From IMG/VR virus record IMGVR_UViG_3300027754_000160, positions 1 to 46,215 of that record: DNA of 46,215 nucleotides. The stretch is one strand, 5' to 3'. The DNA comes from a virus. Each line of letters begins with the position of its first letter. Within the stretch, counting starts at the first letter, position 1. Below are positions 7,708 through 14,063 of this stretch, one piece after another. The notes beneath the pieces are model-generated. The model was not told where the DNA came from. It made no database searches and worked only from the letters and a program-made list of their open reading frames with translations. A program made the position numbers and the translations under genes.

Positions 7708-7887
7708 ATGAACTACACCGCCTCAATCCAAAACATCGAAGCTGCCCAAGCACACTACGACAAAGTGTGTGATCTAGCTGAAACAGACAACAACATAGGT
7801 GCTGCGCTGGACATACTTCATCGCGCCAAGGCAGACCACCGCGCATCCTTTGACTCATTGGTGCGCGTAAATGGGACTTGGACATAA
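7708..7887 (+). CDS. 59-aa small protein, unknown
   Basis: The product begins MNYTASIQNIEAAQAHYDKV and ends LVRVNGTWT. It looks like a two-helix hairpin, with a basic, histidine-containing second helix (HRAKADHRASF). A ribosome site TAGGAG precedes the ATG by 9 nt. It has 23-bp palindromes on both sides. No family is recognised; a short helical early protein could bind a host protein, but nothing shows this. Confidence 0.65.
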   Translation: MNYTASIQNIEAAQAHYDKVCDLAETDNNIGAALDILHRAKADHRASFDSLVRVNGTWT

Positions 7888-7899
7888 GCCGCACCAATC

Positions 7900-7922
7900 A
7901 GAGGGAGAACGGTTCTCCCTCT
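7900..7922. repeat. 23-bp palindrome, copy 3 of 7
   Basis: Perfect AGAGGGAGAAC/GTTCTCCCTCT arms with a central G, 12 nt after the stop of the 59-aa gene. The 72 nt to the next start hold only a short GGGCAA-TC-TTGCCC inverted repeat and the ribosome site TAGGAG. Confidence 0.9.
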
Positions 7923-7994
7923 AAGTCAACTCTCACAGCGCATCCGCAAGGGTGTGTTGTGGGGGCAATCTTGCCCTGACTGTAGGAGATATCA

Positions 7995-8135
7995 ATGAAC
8001 GTAGCACTTGGAATCATAGGTACGGCTTGCGTAGCCGTAGCCTTGGGTCAGCTTGTCCCCGAGGGGATGTGGTTGTGGTTGGCAGTCTTGGGATGGGGGT
8101 GTTGCACCCTCACGCTGGCCTTCGTCTGGGACTGA
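7995..8135 (+). CDS. 46-aa small hydrophobic membrane protein
   Basis: The sequence MNVALGIIGTACVAVALGQL, a PEGM turn and then WLWLAVLGWGCCTLTLAFVW predict two membrane-crossing segments separated by a short acidic turn, with almost no charged residues. The ribosome site is TAGGAG, 7 nt before the ATG. It lies between palindrome copies 3 and 4. Two-segment proteins of this size include phage holins and superinfection-exclusion peptides. Its early position argues against a simple holin, and no choice can be made from sequence alone. Confidence 0.6.
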   Translation: MNVALGIIGTACVAVALGQLVPEGMWLWLAVLGWGCCTLTLAFVWD

Positions 8136-8178
8136 ACACTCTATAGCCTTGTGACAGGGGGCTATGTAGTGCGCTGTT

Positions 8179-8201
8179 AGGGGGAGAACTGTTCTCCCCC
8201 T
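8179..8201. repeat. 23-bp palindrome, copy 4 of 7 (G-rich variant)
   Basis: Arms AGGGGGAGAAC and GTTCTCCCCCT around T. Both arms carry the same compensating change (A to G, T to C) relative to copies 1-3, so the symmetry has been preserved while the sequence changed. Confidence 0.9.
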
Positions 8202-8223
8202 GAGTGTCACGTTGGAGAGCATC

Positions 8224-8478
8224 ATGAAATCAGGAACTAAGCATTGGTATCGGGCCAACATCATGGGTGTTGAGTACACAGTCATCCGCAAGCAGCCATT
8301 GCGTAATGACCCGTCGTATTGGATCATCCATGCCGTGAGCACAGACGGCAGAACAACCCTTCACCACGACAACGACGCGTTTTTCAAGTGGGCAGAGAAC
8401 GAGGGCATGGCCCAACGCTCCGAACGCCGCCCTATGGGCGTGATGAGGGCCGCACTTTTGGATGCTGGTTTGCAGTAA
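8224..8478 (+). CDS. 84-aa small protein, unknown
   Basis: The product begins MKSGTKHWYRANIMGVEYTV. It has a strand-rich first half (EYTVIRKQPL, YWIIHAVSTDG) and an acidic/basic helical end (DAFFKWAENEGMAQRSERRP). The ATG is preceded by GGAGAG at 7 nt; an in-frame TTG four codons upstream overlaps that ribosome site and is less likely. The fold looks like a small alpha/beta domain. No motif is known to me. Confidence 0.7.
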   Translation: MKSGTKHWYRANIMGVEYTVIRKQPLRNDPSYWIIHAVSTDGRTTLHHDNDAFFKWAENEGMAQRSERRPMGVMRAALLDAGLQ

Positions 8479-8492
8479 TCTCGCCAGAGGGG

Positions 8493-8833
8493 GGTGGCCC
8501 ACCTTTTTCCTGCAATGTCCAAGACTAATGGGCGCGGTACAGGAAGTGGGCTACCCCTAAGTTGTTGTTCTATAAGCGTTTCCAGCAGGTGGTGTCCTAT
8601 ATATATAATTAAATAGATTTACTTTATATATACAGCAATCTCCTTTTATCCATTCGTTCTTTCTTTTGCGTTTGGTTTAAGATAAGATTACAAGGTCGAT
8701 GGTTTATTTATATTTGAGTGTATACTTGGGACAGGAACCACGCGAACCCTTGTGCCACAAGGGTTTGAAGGTAGCCCACCTCCTGACATGAGACCTTTAG
8801 TCTGGGACATCGTTAGACATTTACTGGGCCACC
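8493..8833. other. Noncoding locus: imperfect 63/64-bp inverted repeat around an AT-rich core
   Basis: This fills most of the 407-nt gap between genes. The left arm (8493-8555) and the reverse complement of the right arm (8770-8833) share GGTGGCCCA at one end, ATGTCC and AGACTAA in the middle and CAGGA-GTGGGCTACC at the other end; I count 32 matches in the last 42 aligned positions. The spacer contains a 35-bp stretch (8598-8632) with only two G/C bases (TATATATAATTAAATAG and so on), very unlike the surroundings, and a 21-bp palindrome next to the right arm. No convincing reading frame was found. It is a candidate replication origin, divergent control element or remnant mobile element. Confidence 0.65.
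8745..8765. repeat. 21-bp perfect palindrome AACCCTTGTG-C-CACAAGGGTT
   Basis: Ten-bp arms with a one-base centre, unrelated in sequence to the 23-bp family but of the same design. It lies inside the AT-rich-core locus, 4 bp from the right arm of the large inverted repeat. It could be a protein-binding site or a cruciform or hairpin at an origin. Confidence 0.75.
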
Positions 8834-8848
8834 CCCCACCCAAAAAGC

Positions 8849-8871
8849 AGCGGGAGAACGGTTCTCCCCCT
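8849..8871. repeat. 23-bp palindrome, copy 5 of 7 (one mismatch)
   Basis: Arms AGCGGGAGAAC and GTTCTCCCCCT with central G and one unpaired position. It lies 14 nt before the ATG at 8886 and abuts the ribosome site AAAAAGGAG, so an RNA stem here could influence translation. Confidence 0.85.
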
Positions 8872-8885
8872 AAAAAGGAGCTGAA

Positions 8886-9692
8886 ATGGTTGAATCTTAC
8901 GCAGCGCTAACGCCAAAAGCGTTAGCAAACCACCTTGCCAAGCGCAAGGTTCCGCTTGTTATGGTGCAAGCCATACAAGAGCGTGCTGCCCAACAGCGTG
9001 CGTTCAAGCGCTCCAATGAGGGAACCAAGAGGACTCACAAGGAACTGTGGGGCAATCTGCTGTTCCCGTTGCGTTATGAGCGCAACAATGTGAAGGCTGG
9101 CCTTAAGTATGCCGGTGGCGAAGCAAGGGGTGAGGCAATGCACAGTTATCTCATTGTGCTGGAGGAACTGCTCCATCGGCTGAACTATCACGCCACAACC
9201 CGTATCCTGACCCCACGCCAACTGTGCAAGGAACGCAATGAGTCGGGCCGAGGCGCACACATACCCAATGCAGGAACCCATTGGTCTGATTGGGTTCCGC
9301 AGCACATCAAACTGAGGGTATGCGTCCTGTTCGACGCCATACCCTATAAACAGCGTGCGAAACGCAAGCTACCTTTCCAGCGCGCCATACCCCCGCTGCT
9401 CTACAGCAGGCTGTACGTAGCCCTTGGCTTGCGGACACAGGGGTTCCTGAGTGCAGCACAGCGCAAGCATGCCGTTGCGCCCACAGAGGAGACAGCAGCT
9501 ACTGTTGCAGCCATACAACACGCGCTGGCGGTCTTACAAGAGTGGCCCCGCAACACAGCCCTGCCCTACGCATGGCAGAGCCTTGCGGCGGCAACGACCA
9601 GTATCAAACAGAGGGAGAACGGTTCTCCCTCTGCTGAAAGCGGACGACCGCTGAACAACGGGGGGGAAACCCCCCATAACCTAGGAGAGTGA
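8886..9692 (+). CDS. 268-aa basic protein, unknown; C-terminus runs through palindrome 6
   Basis: The product begins MVESYAALTPKALANHLAKR. It is rich in R, K, A and H with long amphipathic helices (VQAIQERAAQQRAFKRSNEG, SYLIVLEELLHRLNYHATTR) and no membrane segment. The basic, helical character suggests nucleic-acid binding, but no known motif is visible. The strong ribosome site AAGGAG precedes the ATG. The last 37 residues (from IKQRENGSPSAE) are encoded by palindrome copy 6 and the leader of the next gene, and the stop TGA ends one base before the next ATG. In the other copies the palindrome lies after a stop codon, so this tail is probably an extension caused by stop loss. Function unknown. 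Confidence 0.75.
   Translation: MVESYAALTPKALANHLAKRKVPLVMVQAIQERAAQQRAFKRSNEGTKRTHKELWGNLLFPLRYERNNVKAGLKYAGGEARGEAMHSYLIVLEELLHRLNYHATTRILTPRQLCKERNESGRGAHIPNAGTHWSDWVPQHIKLRVCVLFDAIPYKQRAKRKLPFQRAIPPLLYSRLYVALGLRTQGFLSAAQRKHAVAPTEETAATVAAIQHALAVLQEWPRNTALPYAWQSLAAATTSIKQRENGSPSAESGRPLNNGGETPHNLGE
9610..9632. repeat. 23-bp palindrome, copy 6 of 7, inside a coding frame
   Basis: Perfect AGAGGGAGAAC/GTTCTCCCTCT with central G, preceded by TATCAAAC as in copy 2 (TATCAATC). Unlike the other copies it lies before the stop codon of the upstream gene and is translated as QRENGSPS. Confidence 0.9.
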
Positions 9693-9693
9693 C

Positions 9694-10038
9694 ATGGGAC
9701 TAGACATTCAGATATTGAGCGTGCCTCGGGCAGTGGCTGTGAAAGCCACAGATGCGCGGCTTGGCTCACGCTACGACACGCACCCCCGATGGCAGCAAGT
9801 TGCCTACGAGCGCAACAACTGGGACTTGCACGCCTTGCTTGCTGCACTCTATGCCGAGCGAGGTGGGACGCAGGACGAGTTCAACGACACAACGGTGCGC
9901 TTGTACAAGCGCGACCTACGCCTGTTCCTTCAGACTTTTGAAGGAACATTGGCTCCTGCCATTAGCCCATCCACGGCAGAGCAAATTATCGAACACATGA
10001 GAAAAGGGCGAGTTGTGTACGCCGAATCTTGTTTTTAA
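9694..10038 (+). CDS. 114-aa protein beginning MGLDIQ, unknown
   Basis: The N-terminus MGLDIQILSVPRAVAVKATD and the C-terminal RKGRVVYAESCF recall a loose group of phage and bacterial proteins that start MGLDM/MGLDI and end near a V-Y-x-x-S strand; the resemblance is from memory and tentative. The middle is an acidic helical region (DLHALLAALYAERGGTQDEF). The ribosome site CTAGGAGAG overlaps the end of the previous gene, so translation is probably coupled. Soluble, no membrane segment. Confidence 0.75.
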   Translation: MGLDIQILSVPRAVAVKATDARLGSRYDTHPRWQQVAYERNNWDLHALLAALYAERGGTQDEFNDTTVRLYKRDLRLFLQTFEGTLAPAISPSTAEQIIEHMRKGRVVYAESCF

Positions 10039-10050
10039 AAGGAGAGTGAG

Positions 10051-10233
10051 ATGAAGACAGTATCAATTGGCAGATTCAAAGAAGACGGGACGTTCACAGT
10101 GGTGTGCACCCTGACCAACAACGGGGGGCACATGCCCCCTGCTGCGTTCGAAGCCCTTGTGGAGAACACAGCGCTAGCCTTGGCTGTGCATCTGGGGCGA
10201 GAGAGAACCGTAATCAAGGAGCAAGGAAAATGA
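10051..10233 (+). CDS. 60-aa small protein, unknown
   Basis: A beta-hairpin-like start (MKTVSIGRFKEDGTFTVVCT) is followed by an alanine-rich helix (AAFEALVENTALALAVHLG) and a basic tail. The ribosome site AAAAGGAGAG is 7 nt upstream. The stop overlaps the next start as ATGA. It is the first of four tightly coupled small genes leading to the NinX homologue. Confidence 0.7.
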   Translation: MKTVSIGRFKEDGTFTVVCTLTNNGGHMPPAAFEALVENTALALAVHLGRERTVIKEQGK

Positions 10234-10415
10234 AACCAAAAAACGTAAACGAAGCGCTGGACAGCGTGCATGCACGGCTGATCGCAGCAGGGGCTTATCT
10301 GGAGCGCTACTTGCTCAATCCGCAAGACTACTCGCCAGAGCATATCGAGGAAGTTAAAGACGCTGTGCTTGACGCACACATGCTGGTGACTTGGATTAAG
10401 GACAATATTAAATGA
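10230..10415 (+). CDS. 61-aa helical small protein, unknown
   Basis: The product begins MKPKNVNEALDSVHARLIAA, probably two or three helices (AGAYLERYLLNP, PEHIEEVKDAVLDAHMLVTW). Start and stop both overlap neighbours through ATGA. The ribosome site AAGGA lies in the end of the previous gene. No recognised family. Confidence 0.7.
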   Translation: MKPKNVNEALDSVHARLIAAGAYLERYLLNPQDYSPEHIEEVKDAVLDAHMLVTWIKDNIK

Positions 10416-10588
10416 AAACAAAACGCTGGACATACAAGGTGTACTACGCTGGCCGGTTCGTGGCTGCGTTCACATCACGCAAGAAAGCCAGAGAGTTCAT
10501 GGAGGGCATGACCGACTTCGATCTGCCCTTCCTCATCACGCCTGATATCGCTGGGCAGATACCAACCATGATAGGAGAACTGAAATGA
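10412..10588 (+). CDS. 58-aa basic small protein, unknown
   Basis: MKTKRWTYKVYYAGRFVAAF forms two strands, followed by TSRKKAREFMEG, a basic helix, and an aliphatic tail with ITPDIAGQIP. A strand-strand-helix peptide with an R/K patch could contact nucleic acid. It is coupled by ATGA overlaps on both sides; the end carries the ribosome site (AGGAG) of the next gene. Confidence 0.65.
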   Translation: MKTKRWTYKVYYAGRFVAAFTSRKKAREFMEGMTDFDLPFLITPDIAGQIPTMIGELK

Positions 10589-10851
10589 GTAAATGGATAA
10601 ATGTCAATGACGAAGACGACTGCGGGTATGTTGACTTCAACAAGGAGTTGTACGCGATGCCCGACAAGGGCAACACGAGCGTGGACATACGGCTGACGTT
10701 CAACACGGACAGGCGCACGTGCTACTACACGATCAGCCTGAAGAACGATGATGGCAACACGCATGATTGGCAACGAGATCACCACGTACCTTGGGCCGTG
10801 GGTGTTGCGATGTTGGGCGATGACGTTGAAATTTCGAAGGGTTGGAAATGA
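10585..10851 (+). CDS. 88-aa small protein, unknown
   Basis: The product begins MSKWINVNDEDDCGYVDFNK. The sequence is strand-rich (VDIRLTFNTD, RTCYYTISLKNDDG) with an acidic start, likely a small beta-sandwich or beta-barrel fold, and no membrane segment. The start follows AGGAGAAC at 6 nt. The stop overlaps the NinX start as ATGA. Confidence 0.75.
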   Translation: MSKWINVNDEDDCGYVDFNKELYAMPDKGNTSVDIRLTFNTDRRTCYYTISLKNDDGNTHDWQRDHHVPWAVGVAMLGDDVEISKGWK

Positions 10852-11213
10852 AAACATCAGAACTAACAGGCATCGCCCTTGATTGGGCAGTCATGAAGTG
10901 CGAGTGCGCTATCCCTGCGGCGTTCAAGTGCATACCTGCCCTGCTCAACGGCACGGTGCGGGGGTTTCGTGGGGACATCGGCGCATACAGTGAACCCGTG
11001 AGCCCATCGACCAACTGGGCGCACGGTGGGCCGATCATTGAGCGTGAGGGTATCTGCTTATGGTCTGAGGGGTACGACTGGGAGGCCAAGATACAGACAG
11101 GGGCAGGGCAATGGTTGACTGAATGGGCAGAGACCCCACTCATCGCAGCCATGCGGTGCTACGTTGCCAGCAAATTGGGCGATGAAGTCGAGATACCAGA
11201 GGAGTTGAAGTAA
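10848..11213 (+). CDS. ninX: NinX-like protein (DUF2591 family)
   Basis: This 121-aa protein has the features of the P22 NinX/DUF2591 family: the start MKTSELTGIALDWAVMKCE, the central YSEPVSPSTNWAHGGPIIER and the end TPLIAAMRCYVASKLGDEVE. Members are common in lambdoid and other phages in nin-type early regions. Their molecular function is not established, so none is claimed. The ATG overlaps the previous stop. A possible TTG two codons earlier is less likely. After the gene, a 54-nt spacer holds a short stem (CCGATG...CATCGG) and no terminator, so the amidoligase gene is probably on the same transcript. Confidence 0.9.
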   Translation: MKTSELTGIALDWAVMKCECAIPAAFKCIPALLNGTVRGFRGDIGAYSEPVSPSTNWAHGGPIIEREGICLWSEGYDWEAKIQTGAGQWLTEWAETPLIAAMRCYVASKLGDEVEIPEELK

Positions 11214-11267
11214 GAACCCGTTGCCGATGCGGTTCCATCGGTGTGTTAGTTATATCAAGGAAACAAA

Positions 11268-12878
11268 ATGAAAATCTATCTTAGTGATTGTGGAACTGTG
11301 CTCAAGGCACAGATCGTGGACGCCAGCACGCTGGTGCAGGTCACGGGCACGCTGGACGGGCGCTACAGTGAGATCAGGCACTACATGCCAGAGCCTGCGT
11401 TCTCCACCCCGGCGTTCACACCAGCGCAGGTGGGCATACTGAAGGCACGCAGCGGGGATGTCTACGGGCGGATGCTCAACAACATGGTGAACGAACTCAG
11501 CGCACCCGCAGCACGGCGTATGCGTTCGCTCTCCCGCCGTTGGGCAGACAGGGACGACTACCGCTCCCCCACAGCGCACTGTCGTGGGGGCCGCTACCAA
11601 CTGAACAACATGGGTGTCTATCGGTTCAAGGCACTGAAGGAGATGTGTCGTGAACTCGACGCGCATGTCAAAGCGGCCATCCAAGGTGATGAGGATGCGC
11701 TAGTCGAGTTCATCGTGGAGAACGAAGGGGACGACCTGATCGACCGGGTGTTCCACAAGATAAGCCATCTCGTTGCCGACCGCTTGGTCTTGGCAGACTG
11801 TGGGCACATCACCCGGCCCGATGACATGACAGATGTGCACCGCACCTCAAGGAACTCCAGCACCATGTGCATTGACTGCCGCAGCAATCAGGCGGTGTAC
11901 TGCGAGGACGCAGAGGAGTACTACTTTGAGGATCGTGCCTACCGCCACAGTGATGACAATTGGTACACCTACGAAGAAGAGCGGGATGAGGAGGAAGAAG
12001 AGGAAGATCCTGACAACGGGCGCTCTATGAGCTACTCTACATGCGTCTTGAAGCACACCGCTGCCGATGAGAGCATCCACAGTTCCAAGTATGGGGACTT
12101 CACGCTGGGCATTGAGTTGGAGATGGCCCCGGGGCGTGCGTCTAGGTACGATGCCATTGAGGATGTGCGGAACCAGCTTGGGCATGACTACTGCATCATT
12201 AAGGACGATGGCAGCATCAGCGGGGTCAATGGCTTTGAGGTAGTGACTGCCCCCCGTGGTCTGAAGGAGCACATCACACGCTTCAAAGCATGGGATGTCA
12301 ACAAAGCCTATCGTGCTTGGGATGTGGAGAAGTGCGGCACGCATGTGCACATCGACTCCCGTGCCTTCACTGAGTTGACCCTTGGCAAGTTCCTCATATT
12401 CATCAACTCCAACAACAACGCCGACTTCATCCGCAATATAGCAGGCAGGCATCCGCTCAAGGACAGCCAAGCACGGGAGTACTGTGCCAATGAAGAGCAG
12501 GGCATCTTGGAGAACCCCAAGCAGGCCATCCTTGGCAAGACGGCACAGCGCTACTACATGGTGAACCTGAACAACTTGGCGTATGCCGAGTCCCAGCGCT
12601 TGGGGTTCAAGAGTACGTACACAGATGGCAAGTACAACACGATAGAGCTACGCATCTTCCGGGCCACACTCAAGAAGGAGCGCTTGCTTGCACAGATAGA
12701 GTTCACCCATGCCAGTGTGCACTTCTGTCGCAGTGCGAGTTTCCGCGAACTCAACGGTACAGAGTTCGTGGCATGGCTCAAGACGACCAACAACGCATAC
12801 CCGCACCTGTCCGATTGGTACGGCACACGCCGCCCCAAGCAGGTTCCCCAGTCCCCCGCACTCGCAACAACTGAATAA
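11268..12878 (+). CDS. Predicted amidoligase (Amidoligase_2-type COOH-NH2 ligase) with zinc-ribbon-like insert
   Basis: This 536-aa protein is a predicted ATP-dependent ligase of the glutamine-synthetase/GCS-like fold that would form an amide or isopeptide bond. Catalytic-domain motifs, in order, are GIELEM (281-286), DDGSISG with GFEVVTAP (313-329), CGTHVHIDS (356-364), YYMVNL (429-434) and IELRIFRATL (459-468). These match the family's metal-binding Glu/His residues and its C-terminal R-x-x pattern. The N-terminal 270 residues are not part of the usual core: an unrecognised helical part, then cysteines C178, C201, C204 and C212 (a probable zinc-binding cluster), then an extreme acidic run (EEERDEEEEEEDPDNG, 236-251). 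The ribosome site is AAGGAAAC. The class II amidotransferase gene follows by 11 nt, and such pairings are described for this superfamily. The substrate is unknown. Confidence 0.85.
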   Translation: MKIYLSDCGTVLKAQIVDASTLVQVTGTLDGRYSEIRHYMPEPAFSTPAFTPAQVGILKARSGDVYGRMLNNMVNELSAPAARRMRSLSRRWADRDDYRSPTAHCRGGRYQLNNMGVYRFKALKEMCRELDAHVKAAIQGDEDALVEFIVENEGDDLIDRVFHKISHLVADRLVLADCGHITRPDDMTDVHRTSRNSSTMCIDCRSNQAVYCEDAEEYYFEDRAYRHSDDNWYTYEEERDEEEEEEDPDNGRSMSYSTCVLKHTAADESIHSSKYGDFTLGIELEMAPGRASRYDAIEDVRNQLGHDYCIIKDDGSISGVNGFEVVTAPRGLKEHITRFKAWDVNKAYRAWDVEKCGTHVHIDSRAFTELTLGKFLIFINSNNNADFIRNIAGRHPLKDSQAREYCANEEQGILENPKQAILGKTAQRYYMVNLNNLAYAESQRLGFKSTYTDGKYNTIELRIFRATLKKERLLAQIEFTHASVHFCRSASFRELNGTEFVAWLKTTNNAYPHLSDWYGTRRPKQVPQSPALATTE

Positions 12879-12889
12879 GGATATCAATC

Positions 12890-13924
12890 ATGTGTCTCAT
12901 CATTACTGGCAAGTCTGCCAAGATTCGCAACACCCTGCTCAACACAGCCGGGTTACTCGACACCATCTACACATCCAACCCTGACGGGATTGGGCTGATG
13001 TACAGCACCGCCAAGGGACTCAAGACCGTCAAGGTGTTGCCCAAGTCAGCGGCGGATGCACGCGCCATCATCAACAAGATACCCAAGGACGCCCGTGAGA
13101 TGGCAATCCACTTCCGCTGGGCGACACATGGCAAGACAGACTTGCATAACTGTCACCCGTACGATGTCATACCGGGCTACGTTGCCATGATGCACAACGG
13201 CGTGCTGCACACAGGCAATGAGGCTGACAAGGACAAGTCAGACACATGGCACTTCATCAAGGACTACCTGTCGGAGTCGGTGCACATGGCCCCGGAACTG
13301 GTGTTCGTTGATGGGTTCCTTGCCATGATCGCTGAGTTCATTGGGGACAATCGGTTTGTGTTTATGAATGGCGAGGGGCGCATCAGCCATGTCAACAAGG
13401 ACTCAGGCATTGAGCACGATGGCATGTGGTTCAGCAACACCTACGCATGGAACCCCGCGCTGCTGATACCCACGTACCGATCACGCCATACATCCCCACG
13501 CTACCTCGGGTCATGGAACGTGACAGACACAGACGAGGAAGACTACGGGTACTACAGCCGCAGCTTCCACGCACCCAAGCCCATAGCGCCATCGAAGCCG
13601 CTTGTCACTGTGGATGAGATCACCGCGCACCTTGAGTCATGCGATGCGCCGGGTCTGTGTCACTTGCTAGAGGCGTTCCCCAGCACGGCCATACACCTGC
13701 TGTGCAAGAACTTCATCCCAAGCCCCACCTCGGATGCGTATCGGGACGAGATCAGCGCACACGAGACGGCGGTGTACGACATGCTGCTGGAGCAGGACAT
13801 GACGGGGCTGCTGACCTACATAGCACACTCTGCGTCCTCCGCTGCCACAGTGGCGGATGTGATCTGTTACTACCTCAACTGGGAGCGATGCGTGAGCACC
13901 CAGCCCAGCGTAACAGCCGTTTGA
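12890..13924 (+). CDS. Class II glutamine amidotransferase-domain protein
   Basis: This 344-aa protein has an N-terminal nucleophile hydrolase (GATase II) domain, predicted to release ammonia from glutamine. Cys2 follows the initiator Met (MCLIITGK) and would become Cys1 after Met removal. RWATHG at 76-81 corresponds to the RWATHG loop of E. coli GlmS (R73-H77), and MHNGVLHTGN (101-110) carries the Asn-Gly oxyanion pair. D118 in KSDTWHF fits the substrate amine-binding Asp (D123 in GlmS). The domain occupies about residues 1-205. The remaining 140 residues (an acidic DTDEEDYG linker, then a helical region with several Cys) have no recognised fold and replace the synthase domain seen in GlmS or PurF. 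It lies 11 nt after the amidoligase, so the two probably act together. No leader peptide or membrane segment is present. Confidence 0.88.
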   Translation: MCLIITGKSAKIRNTLLNTAGLLDTIYTSNPDGIGLMYSTAKGLKTVKVLPKSAADARAIINKIPKDAREMAIHFRWATHGKTDLHNCHPYDVIPGYVAMMHNGVLHTGNEADKDKSDTWHFIKDYLSESVHMAPELVFVDGFLAMIAEFIGDNRFVFMNGEGRISHVNKDSGIEHDGMWFSNTYAWNPALLIPTYRSRHTSPRYLGSWNVTDTDEEDYGYYSRSFHAPKPIAPSKPLVTVDEITAHLESCDAPGLCHLLEAFPSTAIHLLCKNFIPSPTSDAYRDEISAHETAVYDMLLEQDMTGLLTYIAHSASSAATVADVICYYLNWERCVSTQPSVTAV

Positions 13925-13930
13925 CACCAT

Positions 13931-13948
13931 GCCGGGGGAGACCCCGGC
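13931..13948 (+). terminator. GC-rich stem-loop after the amidotransferase gene
   Basis: GCCGGGG, loop GAGA, CCCCGGC, followed by CTTTC rather than a T-run. A second small palindrome (CCTTTC-AA-GAAAGG) comes next. It starts 6 nt after the stop codon and lies upstream of a new promoter, so partial termination or a 3'-end stabilising role is likely. The missing T-run lowers confidence in true intrinsic termination. Confidence 0.5.
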
Positions 13949-13981
13949 CTTTCAAGAAAGGAAAATAAGTTTGTCCAAGGC

Positions 13982-14011
13982 TTGACAAACCGTTTAGACA
14001 TCGGATACGAT
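13982..14011 (+). promoter_or_regulatory. Probable promoter for the winged-helix gene
   Basis: TTGACA (13982-13987, perfect -35), 18-bp spacer, TACGAT (14006-14011; four of six matches to TATAAT). A start near 14018 would place palindrome copy 7 immediately after the transcription start, a typical position for an operator or leader hairpin. TTAGACAT lies within the spacer. Confidence 0.65.
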
Positions 14012-14022
14012 AAACACATAAC

Positions 14023-14045
14023 AGGTGGAGAACGGTTCTCCCCCT
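14023..14045. repeat. 23-bp palindrome, copy 7 of 7 (one mismatch)
   Basis: Arms AGGTGGAGAAC and GTTCTCCCCCT around G, one mispaired position. It is 4 kb from the other copies, immediately downstream of a good promoter and 18 nt before the start of the winged-helix gene. Confidence 0.85.
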
Positions 14046-14063
14046 AACAATTTTGGAGAAGCA

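Noticed and set aside
7194-9632. Repeats considered as a CRISPR array
   Set aside because: Spacers are unequal (about 200-740 bp), contain genes, and the repeats are fully palindromic; no cas genes are nearby. The Cas4-like gene stands alone at 24 kb.
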